NCBI GenBank assembly: GCA_029688955.1
Contig: JARUKZ010000013.1
Span: 1 to 64,000 of the forward strand
Source of the DNA: Chitinispirillales bacterium ANBcel5
Lineage (GTDB): Bacteria > Fibrobacterota > Chitinivibrionia > Chitinivibrionales > Chitinispirillaceae
Reading direction: 5' to 3'
Length of the DNA stretch: 64,000 nucleotides
In this document: piece by piece, positions 57,614-64,000 of the stretch
Numbering within the stretch: the stretch's first letter is position 1
Layout of the letters: each line of letters begins with the position of its first letter
The notes under the pieces: generated by a model
Seen by the model: the letters and a program-made list of their open reading frames with translations, nothing else
Databases searched by the model: none
Told to the model about the DNA's origin: nothing
Made by a program: the position numbers and the translations under genes

Positions 57614-57627
57614 CTGATTATAATCAG
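57614..57627. promoter_or_regulatory. 14-bp perfect palindrome, candidate enhancer
   Basis: CTGATTATAATCAG is perfectly self-complementary and lies about 140 bp upstream of the sigma-54 -12 element, the range used by enhancer-binding proteins. It does not match TGT-N10-ACA or the NtrC box, so the binding protein is unknown. Confidence 0.5.
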
Positions 57628-57693
57628 TAAAATGAAGACAAATCTTGGAGATTACGTATAAATAGGTCAGCTAAATACAACAGAAAAAAAGAA

Positions 57694-59472
57694 TCAGGAG
57701 GCTTCACTGAAAGTATTTTTACTCTGATTTAAGTAATTATAAAGAGTAGCCCGACCTACACCAAGCATCCTTGCGGCTTTTGCTTTGTTGCCACCGCTCT
57801 TTATTAATGCGTCTTTTACAGTATCATTACTAAGTTTAGGTTTTCGACCAACTTTAAGAGGTGTACTGGAGGAGATTGTTTCATTTTTGGGGGCAGAGAT
57901 AAGTTCCGGAGGAAGGTGGTTAGGTAAAATTACTGAATCATGACATTTTATTAGACAGAATTGAATAGCATTTTGGAGTTGACGTACGTTTCCTGGCCAA
58001 TTATAGTCCATCATTACTGAAATTGCTTCTTTAGAAAAAGAAACAGAATCCCTTGAAAGCTTTTTGCCTATATCCTTTAAAAAGTGATTTGCAAGTAAGG
58101 GTATGTCATTTCTTCTTTCTCTAAGTGGAGGCATCTGTACAGGGATTACGGCGAGCCTGTAGTACAAATCTTCCCTAAATTGGTCCAACCCTACTAACTC
58201 CATCAGGTCTTTATTACTTGCACTAACGATTCTAACGTTTACTTTCTTGGGTGATTCGCTACCAACAGGCTCAAAAGTACCTTCCTGAATAACCCGTAAC
58301 AGTTTTACCTGCATTTGCTTAGGTAATTCTGCGACTTCGTCCAAAAAAAGCGTACCGCCATCAGCAAGCTCAAAGCGCCCCTTTTTGTCTCTTATAGCTC
58401 CGGTAAATGCTCCCTTAACATGGCCAAACAGCTCGCTTTCAAGTGTACCTTCGGGTATCGCGCCACAGTTAAGCGCAATGAAAGGGTGATCTCTCCGGGA
58501 ACTTTCGTTGTGAATTGCTTTTGCAACCAACTCCTTTCCCGTACCGCTTTCACCAGATATTATAACCGAAAAATCACTGTGTGCTAAATCTTTAATGAGC
58601 TCATAAATTGCAACCATTTTATAGTCTTGTCCTATGATACCAGAAAATTTTTCCGATTCCCCAAGTTTCATCTCAAGTTCTTTAACTCTGGTTTCATCAC
58701 TAAAGGTAGCGATAGCACCTGTTACATTGCCATCATCATCTAAAAGAGGGGTTCGTGTCACCTTTAGTTCCATACGCCGACTTTCATGATTGAAAAAGAC
58801 TGTAGAGTAAGCGGCTTTGGGAAGCTTATCGAAGGTGCCTTCTTCACAGAAAGAACAGTATTCACCACAAAAGTTTGGGGTAAAAAGGTCATGGCAGTCT
58901 TTGCCCAGAACCTGGTTTTGGGGTATACCTGTGATCGTTTCGGCGCTTTTGTTAAAGAAAAAAATTCTTCGGTCAAGATCGTGAGCAATTATGCCTTCCT
59001 GTAGACTATCAATAATGTTTTTAAGATAGATACGTTGGCTTAGAAGGGTAGAGCAGTAACCATCTTTGAAAAAATTATCTACTTTGTTTTCGATGTAAGT
59101 AATATAGGATTTAAAATCAAAGCTTTGCCATGATGAATCCCCAATGTTTTCGACGGGGTCTTTAATGTCCCAGTTTATGATTGGTGGAACTCCGGTAAAA
59201 ACCGGGCAACGTTTTTTAACGTCTACTCCCAAAGTAATAACAAGGTCTACAGGTAGATCATTTATACTGTCAATTGATATACTCGTATTTTCGGTTGTTT
59301 TGATACCGTGGCTTTCAAGCAAATCTGAAATCCAGGGAGGAGTTGGTGGCGCTTCAAGCCCTATACTTATTGCTCTGATATTCTCCGGAGAAGAGTTATT
59401 TATTACAGATTCAATTACTTTGCCTTTAAATACGTTGTCGCTGTCAATTATAAGTATATGAGTAGGCTCCAT
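57694..59472 (-). CDS. Sigma-54 activator with degenerate LMW-PTP/ArsC-like sensor domain, Cys-rich PAS, AAA+ and Fis HTH
   Basis: The 592-aa protein has four parts. Residues about 1-130 resemble low-molecular-weight phosphatase/arsenate reductase: '[20 protein letters not shown]', '[17 protein letters not shown]' and '[14 protein letters not shown]' match the family's end, but the catalytic P-loop Cys is missing ('IDSDNVFKG' instead of a C-x5-R loop). About 155-265 is a PAS domain with a Cys cluster ('[19 protein letters not shown]'). About 285-515 is AAA+ with 'GESGTGKE' and intact 'GAFTGA'. The C-terminus has a linker with 'GRKPK' and a Fis HTH ('[20 protein letters not shown]'). CGGAGA precedes the ATG. 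It is third in a probable operon after an enzyme I gene. Confidence 0.88.
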   Translation of the reverse strand: MEPTHILIIDSDNVFKGKVIESVINNSSPENIRAISIGLEAPPTPPWISDLLESHGIKTTENTSISIDSINDLPVDLVITLGVDVKKRCPVFTGVPPIINWDIKDPVENIGDSSWQSFDFKSYITYIENKVDNFFKDGYCSTLLSQRIYLKNIIDSLQEGIIAHDLDRRIFFFNKSAETITGIPQNQVLGKDCHDLFTPNFCGEYCSFCEEGTFDKLPKAAYSTVFFNHESRRMELKVTRTPLLDDDGNVTGAIATFSDETRVKELEMKLGESEKFSGIIGQDYKMVAIYELIKDLAHSDFSVIISGESGTGKELVAKAIHNESSRRDHPFIALNCGAIPEGTLESELFGHVKGAFTGAIRDKKGRFELADGGTLFLDEVAELPKQMQVKLLRVIQEGTFEPVGSESPKKVNVRIVSASNKDLMELVGLDQFREDLYYRLAVIPVQMPPLRERRNDIPLLANHFLKDIGKKLSRDSVSFSKEAISVMMDYNWPGNVRQLQNAIQFCLIKCHDSVILPNHLPPELISAPKNETISSSTPLKVGRKPKLSNDTVKDALIKSGGNKAKAARMLGVGRATLYNYLNQSKNTFSEAS

Positions 59473-59536
59473 ATATTCTCCGGAAAAATTGCGGTGTATA
59501 ACAAAAGTTTAAAGCACATTCAAAATAAATAATGGT

Positions 59537-61192
59537 TCAATCTAAGGTAATAATTCCTGAGTGCTTTGCTAATTCGTTTCGAACCTTTGGGATAAGTCGT
59601 GGGGTCACACTCAAAATAGTGATTCCTGCAGAGATCAGTTTTGAGGGAATGTTTTCTCTGCCAGCCATCTCACCGCAAATAGATAATGGTTTATTTTGTT
59701 TTTTGGCTTCAAGAGCAATGTTTCTCAATAAATCCCATATTACAGGATGTTCGGGGTCATATTCATTGTTAACAAGTTCATTTCCTCTGTCTATAGCAAA
59801 GAGGTATTGTATCAGATCATTTGAGCCAATGCTGGCAAAATCAATTAGCTTAAGTATTTCTGATGCCTGAAGAAATGAACTGGGGGTTTCAAACATCGCT
59901 CCAAATTCAATGTTTTCAACCGAGCTGTTGCATGAAGAAAGGATCTCTTTTGTTATATCAAGAAGTTGTTTCATTTGAAAGCTATCAACAACCATAGGAA
60001 ACATAATTTTAATTTTGGTATGTTGGCCTACTCTTGCCAGGGCTTTAAGCTGAGTACTAAGAATATCAGGATTCCCAAGAAGGAAACGTGAACCACGCCA
60101 TCCAAGAAATGGGTTGTCTTCCTGTTTCAACTTCATGAAAGGTAGTTGTTTATCCCCACCAGCATCAAGAAGTCTGAATGTAACAGGCTTTCCTGCCATT
60201 AGGTTTACTATTTCATGATAAAAATGATATTGTTCATCTTCACTTATAATACGATTATGCTTTATAAAGAGCATTTCTGTTCGCAAAAGCCCTATGCCAT
60301 CTGCTTTAACTTTCTTAGCATGCTGTACATCTCCAAGTGTACTTGCATTTGCAAAAACCTGCATTCCTTTGGGGGTATTAAGGATACAAAGTGCACCTGT
60401 TTCAACCTGTTCTACCCTTATTAAGGAGTTTTCAATGTCTTCATCAGGATTTAGATAAATTTCACTATCGTCTCCGTTTATCAAAATTTTGTCATTACAC
60501 TGTACGTAGTCCAGTAACCCTGAAATACCTGATACCGCTGGAATACCCAATGAACGTGCAATAATAGCAGCATGGGAAGTGATACCACCTCTTTCGGTAA
60601 CAATACCCAGCACTTTTTCCATATTCATGTTTACCAGCATCCCTGCTGTCAATTCTTCGGCGACAATAATTTTATTTTTACCATTGGTGCATTCTTTGTG
60701 CCCAATACAGATGAAGCCGCTTTTTTTGTCCCCAAGCCTGTTCAGAACTCTTCGTTTAATTTCACCAATATCTGTAGATCTTTCACGAAAATACTGCTCA
60801 TCAAACCCTGCAAACTTCTCTTCATAGCTACCAAAAACCTCATGAACAGCCCACTGAACATTTTTACGCTCTTTAGTGACATTCTCTCTTATAGCATTCA
60901 AAATTTGAGGGTCATTGAGGATATGCTTTTGGGTTAAAAAGATTTCTGCTTCAGCTTTACCAATGTTTTTAGCAACGTTACGGGCTATGCGGTTAAGTTC
61001 ATGGCTACAGATCTCAACCACTTCCTCGAAACGCCGCAATTCCTCTTCGACAGCTTTATCGGTAGAAAGGGAATACTTAGCTACGGACCTGTATCGTTCA
61101 GGCGAGTATATGCAGGCTAATCCAACTGAACGTCCACTGTTTATGGAAATTCCTTTAAATCGTTTGTTTACTATTGGATCCTTTAAAATCAT
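59537..61192 (-). CDS. ptsI: PTS enzyme I, canonical copy
   Basis: The 551-aa protein is full-length enzyme I: helical HPr-binding region, phospho-His about H207 in 'ERGGITSHAAIIARSLGIPAVSG', PEP-barrel motifs 'GIGLLRTEMLF', 'FRLLDAGGDKQLPF', 'GWRGSRFLL', 'IGSNDLIQY' and catalytic Cys in 'SICGEMAGRE'. It transfers phosphate from PEP to HPr. It starts 3 bp after the TIGR02757 gene and is followed after 64 bp by the sigma-54 activator, so the three are probably cotranscribed. HPr and EII genes are not in the window. Confidence 0.95.
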   Translation of the reverse strand: MILKDPIVNKRFKGISINSGRSVGLACIYSPERYRSVAKYSLSTDKAVEEELRRFEEVVEICSHELNRIARNVAKNIGKAEAEIFLTQKHILNDPQILNAIRENVTKERKNVQWAVHEVFGSYEEKFAGFDEQYFRERSTDIGEIKRRVLNRLGDKKSGFICIGHKECTNGKNKIIVAEELTAGMLVNMNMEKVLGIVTERGGITSHAAIIARSLGIPAVSGISGLLDYVQCNDKILINGDDSEIYLNPDEDIENSLIRVEQVETGALCILNTPKGMQVFANASTLGDVQHAKKVKADGIGLLRTEMLFIKHNRIISEDEQYHFYHEIVNLMAGKPVTFRLLDAGGDKQLPFMKLKQEDNPFLGWRGSRFLLGNPDILSTQLKALARVGQHTKIKIMFPMVVDSFQMKQLLDITKEILSSCNSSVENIEFGAMFETPSSFLQASEILKLIDFASIGSNDLIQYLFAIDRGNELVNNEYDPEHPVIWDLLRNIALEAKKQNKPLSICGEMAGRENIPSKLISAGITILSVTPRLIPKVRNELAKHSGIITLD

Positions 61193-61194
61193 AC

Positions 61195-62013
61195 CTAAAC
61201 CTTTCTGAATGCTAGAATGCCTGCTCTGCAGAGAGAGAAATCAAATCTAACCGGATCACTAGAATCAATGTTTCTGAAAAAATCCGTGATCTCTTCGGCC
61301 ATTCTCCAATCGGCTACGTTTCGTTTAGTTATTCCATAGTGACGGGCTATTTTTGCCACATGGGTGTCAACTGGATATAAAAGCAGGGACGGAGAAATGT
61401 TTTTCCATATACCCAAATCGATCCCGTCTTGTTTTCGAATCATCCAGCGTAAATACAATAAAAGCCGTTTACATGCGCTCCCTTTTTCCGGTGAGGAGAC
61501 AAGGTATTCAAAACCCCTTTTTATTTCTCCGTACTTTCTTGCTTCCCTGTGTATTTCATTGGTAAAAACAGTAAGGGCACTCCTTAAATTTTGGCCCCTT
61601 TTAATCTCCCGGGCAAAAAGACTTCCCAGGGAACCATACTGTTTTATAAGATCTCCCACAGACTGGAAAAAAAGGGCTAAGTCGTAACCACTGTTAAATC
61701 TATGCTTAAAACTAAGGAGGTGCTCTTTTTTTTCATAGAAGGTGGTGTTTATACAGAAACTCAAAGGCCTGTTATCGATCATTTGGTTTAGTCTTTGTAT
61801 GCTTTTTATGATCATTTCAACCCGACCATAGGCAAGAAGAGAGCAGTAAAGGCCTGCGACCTCAAGATCTTTAGGGCTTTTGTGCTCATGAACACATACC
61901 AGAGGGTCTAAACCAAGATACTTTGGGTGATGAAACCTTCTATAGATTTGCTCAAAATGCTTTATGGCGTCTGACTTCTTTTTGAAATTACCCACAATTT
62001 CACACCCAACCAC
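61195..62013 (-). CDS. TIGR02757 (DUF2400) family protein
   Basis: The 272-aa protein shows the family's features: 'DLEVAGLYCSLLAYGRVEMIIKS' near the N-terminus, 'KRLLLYLRWMIRKQDGIDLGIW', 'LLYPVDTHVAKIARHYGITKR' and the closing 'DPVRFDFSLCRAGI'. The second half is HhH-GPD-glycosylase-like, but no function is known. The start is uncertain: GTG 62013 lacks an SD, and a second GTG six codons on is possible. It heads the operon with enzyme I. Confidence 0.88.
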   Translation of the reverse strand: MVGCEIVGNFKKKSDAIKHFEQIYRRFHHPKYLGLDPLVCVHEHKSPKDLEVAGLYCSLLAYGRVEMIIKSIQRLNQMIDNRPLSFCINTTFYEKKEHLLSFKHRFNSGYDLALFFQSVGDLIKQYGSLGSLFAREIKRGQNLRSALTVFTNEIHREARKYGEIKRGFEYLVSSPEKGSACKRLLLYLRWMIRKQDGIDLGIWKNISPSLLLYPVDTHVAKIARHYGITKRNVADWRMAEEITDFFRNIDSSDPVRFDFSLCRAGILAFRKV

Positions 62014-62325
62014 TATGAAAAACGATGTTTGTTACATTTTAACACTTCGTTTGAAAGATAAAATAGTTGTTGTGTATAGAAAGATTTGACTGTTTTTTGC
62101 TTGAAGCTGTAACCTATTATCGCGGCTAACTCTAATAGCTGCTTTTTTTAATTCAGCCTGATGATATCCGTTGTTTCTAATTTAGAGGAAAAAGGTCGAT
62201 AAAACCTACGGTTCTTTGCTGTAATTGTTTTAAAATGTACCTTGGCTGTATATAGTGTATTCTACTCAGTAGGTACCACTATGTGATGGAGTGTTTTTTG
62301 GGGCTTGGTCAAAGGACTTGATGAT

Positions 62326-62409
62326 ATGTCCCCTCAGCAACTTGCTGTTATGAACGCACTTAGGAAAAAGGGCGCTGTTGGACCACTTTGGGAGTTTCTT
62401 TTGGAGTAA
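62326..62409 (+). CDS. Possible small protein or gene remnant (27 aa)
   Basis: ATG 62326 to TAA 62407-62409 encodes a 27-residue peptide beginning 'MSPQQLAVMNALRKKGAVGP' and ending in 'WEFLLE'. The frame is open upstream for another 13 codons (to a TGA). The amphipathic, protein-like composition suggests either a small protein or the surviving 3' end of a lost gene. No SD is evident. Low confidence. Confidence 0.25.
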   Translation: MSPQQLAVMNALRKKGAVGPLWEFLLE

Positions 62410-62410
62410 A

Positions 62411-62435
62411 AGGGCGTGCATTATCTGCACGCCCT
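62411..62435 (-). terminator. Terminator of the aminopeptidase gene
   Basis: AGGGCGTGCA (62411-62420) pairs perfectly with TGCACGCCCT (62426-62435), loop TTATC. On the minus strand TTT-TA follows the stem, and the hairpin lies 24 bp after the stop of the M29 gene. Confidence 0.8.
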
Positions 62436-62458
62436 GAAAAAAAACTATATCTTTTTGC

Positions 62459-63658
62459 TTATAACGTAAACTTACCTTTTCTGTATATCACCTTTTCGCT
62501 TCCATCATGCATAACAGCCGTAACTGTTCTATCCACCGTAGAAATAATATCTGTGTGCTCAGGAGAATGGTTAAATCCGATCGCTTCAAACTCCTCTTCA
62601 GATAACTTAGCAGCATCACCATCATAGGCATCATGATATGATTTGCCCACTGCAAGGTGGGTATTTCCGTAGCGGCCACCAAAGTTTTCATCATAAAGAG
62701 TATCTGCCATAAATTTGGAGATCCTGGAGAAGCGAGAATCAGTAAGAGAAAATTCCCCGATTTTATCGGCATTTTTCTGCTTTATCATCTCTTTTAAGAG
62801 CTTTTCATTTTTTGCTGCAGTGGCTTTTATAACTTTTCCGTTTTTGAATTCAAGCCTGATGTCTTTGATTATATTGCCGTAGCGATAGAGTGGAAGATCG
62901 AAATATATTTTCCCCTCAGTGCCTCTCCAGTCCGGGGAGGTAAATATCTCAAAGCTTGGGATGTTGTGCCCACTTCCACCAAGCCATTTCCGTTTTTCTC
63001 CGACCTTAAGCCATAAATCTGTATCTACGGATTGGACATGTAGTCTGTCTATGGGAAGTGAGTTTAATTTCTTTATTGTAGATTCAATGCCGGAATGAAT
63101 AGAACGCCACTTTTTAAGTGGATCTCGTTCATTTAAAAAGCAGGCTTTTGTGATTTGATTCCAATACTGCTGAGTAGATAATCCCGCTTCTTTGGCATTC
63201 CCCTCGGTGCCATATAAACACAAGGTCCAGCAAAATTTACCTTCATCCTCTTTTTTGTCCAGCCATTCTCTGAATTTCCGGTTAGCTTTGCTTGAGAGAA
63301 TGACCTTCTTGGGATCGGAGTTTTTAAGGTACATTGGGTCCTTATCAGCCAAAATTCTAACCCAGTGATCAACGGTATCAACCAGCCCCCGATAATACTT
63401 TTCCGGAAAAAACTGAAGCTGTTTTTTTGAGGATTTTTCTATCGAAATAAGTTTAAAATCATCGTCTATTATATTTATAAGCGCATGTCCACCCCGCTCA
63501 AGAACAGATGAGTAAACCTCTTTTGCCAAAGGAATGCCAGGGACCTGGGTTACAATATAGACTACATCATCTCTTTTTATACCTTTTCCGTTATTAAGTG
63601 CAAATTTAATGAGTACATCAGCATAACGTTTCAGTATTCTTGGTGCGGGAGTAAACAT
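62459..63658 (-). CDS. M29-family metal-dependent aminopeptidase
   Basis: The 399-aa protein carries the M29 pattern of two-metal ligands: Glu in 'IPSFEIFTSPDWRGTEG', Glu in 'GEFSLTDSRFS', His/Tyr in 'GNTHLAVGKSYHDAY' and His/Asp in 'HTDIISTVDRTVTAVM'. It releases N-terminal residues from peptides in the cytoplasm. The start at 63658 (MFTPAPRIL) has GAGAGGT upstream; the longer frame to 63712 is less likely. It follows the DUF1622 gene after about 115 bp and ends with a terminator. Confidence 0.9.
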   Translation of the reverse strand: MFTPAPRILKRYADVLIKFALNNGKGIKRDDVVYIVTQVPGIPLAKEVYSSVLERGGHALINIIDDDFKLISIEKSSKKQLQFFPEKYYRGLVDTVDHWVRILADKDPMYLKNSDPKKVILSSKANRKFREWLDKKEDEGKFCWTLCLYGTEGNAKEAGLSTQQYWNQITKACFLNERDPLKKWRSIHSGIESTIKKLNSLPIDRLHVQSVDTDLWLKVGEKRKWLGGSGHNIPSFEIFTSPDWRGTEGKIYFDLPLYRYGNIIKDIRLEFKNGKVIKATAAKNEKLLKEMIKQKNADKIGEFSLTDSRFSRISKFMADTLYDENFGGRYGNTHLAVGKSYHDAYDGDAAKLSEEEFEAIGFNHSPEHTDIISTVDRTVTAVMHDGSEKVIYRKGKFTL

Positions 63659-63774
63659 TTTTACCTCTCGAAAAATTAGTTTATCATAATAGTTTTTAAT
63701 TTTACCAATCACACTTTTATGAAAATATATGATGAAGGCATAGCTTATCCAGAGAAAAAGGGCTCAGAAACACG

Positions 63775-64000
63775 TTACCCTGTATCATCCTTAGGTGATA
63801 AACGCTGCTCTTCCATTCTGATTTCATGTTCAAGAAAAAAGTTTAACAGGCTTCTAAGCAGTACAATTGATGCAAGACGGATGATCTCGCCGCCTCCTGG
63901 GCTAAGAATAGTTCGAAGTACGTCACTTGCAATAGTAAATTCAAGGCCAAGTATAAGGACACGTCCCAACTTAAGTCTGTTTCCCTGAACTGAAAAATTG
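63775..64000 (-). CDS. DUF1622 family membrane protein, 5' part beyond the window
   Basis: The frame is open from the stop near 63775 to the window edge, so the start is outside. The visible C-terminal ~75 residues, 'LGRVLILGLEFTIASDVLRTI' region and 'IIRLASIVLLRSLLNFFLEHEI', match DUF1622, a small inner-membrane protein family of unknown function. An in-frame TTG at 63969 is within a conserved region and is not the real start. Confidence 0.82.
   Translation of the reverse strand, partial: NFSVQGNRLKLGRVLILGLEFTIASDVLRTILSPGGGEIIRLASIVLLRSLLNFFLEHEIRMEEQRLSPKDDTG

Larger units (their letters stand above)
62014..62458. other. 445-bp interval with a possible small ORF and a terminator
   Basis: Between the divergent TIGR02757 start and the aminopeptidase stop only a ~28-codon ORF and the terminator hairpin can be pointed to. 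The left ~250 bp is AT-rich, presumably holds the promoter of the TIGR02757 operon, and shows no clear promoter boxes. Confidence 0.55.

Overview
The window is a chromosomal segment of a Gram-negative, moderately AT-rich bacterium. Outer-membrane assembly genes (an Omp85 protein plus TamB), Wza-like exporters, a GH9 cellulase whose C-terminus resembles a type-A (Por/T9SS-like) sorting domain, CBM11-like proteins and several sigma-54 activators together suggest a Fibrobacterota/Chitinivibrionia-like organism. That assignment is inferred from gene content only. TAG serves as a normal stop codon, for example in the VIT1-like gene.

Layout. 1-1.4 kb: a RAYT-like transposase flanked by short tandem repeats. 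1.4-15 kb: a VIT1-like transporter, a double-length UvrA, a GT4 glycosyltransferase and a tamA-tamB-like pair. 15-21.2 kb: housekeeping genes (RpoD-type sigma factor, DUF2225, era, DUF378, an orphan membrane sensor, folD, fxsA, ferredoxin). 21.4-28.7 kb: surface and polysaccharide genes (large SLBB exporter, tandem-CBM secreted protein, GH9 enzyme). 28.7-33.3 kb: small metabolic and regulatory genes and a divergent PTS enzyme I. 33.3-34.2 kb: a gene-free block dense in direct and inverted repeats. 35.4-38.9 kb: a giant secreted InlB-B-repeat/RCC1 protein. 39.1-43.1 kb: a three-gene orphan module in which one gene is cut by an in-frame amber codon. 43.3-46.1 kb: a lipoprotein esterase, an (alpha/alpha)6 sugar enzyme and a response regulator. 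46.5-52.9 kb: an exopolysaccharide operon (Wza-like, BY-kinase, AsnB-like, CE4-like) behind a probable sigma-54 promoter with a distal TGT-N10-ACA dyad. 53-57.5 kb: a NifA-like activator facing a porin-amtB-glnB operon that has a textbook sigma-54 promoter. 57.7-62 kb: a probable operon of a TIGR02757 protein, a second enzyme I and a sigma-54 activator with a degenerate arsenate-reductase-like domain. 62.4-64 kb: an M29 aminopeptidase and a DUF1622 gene running off the edge.

Common thread: sigma-54 control of nitrogen uptake and probably of exopolysaccharide production, combined with plant-polymer degradation and a rich secreted/outer-membrane repertoire. The least understood parts are the 39-43 kb module, the 33.9-34.1 kb palindrome block, and the sigma-54 activator at 57.7 kb. 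No rRNA, tRNA, CRISPR array or recognisable riboswitch was found.
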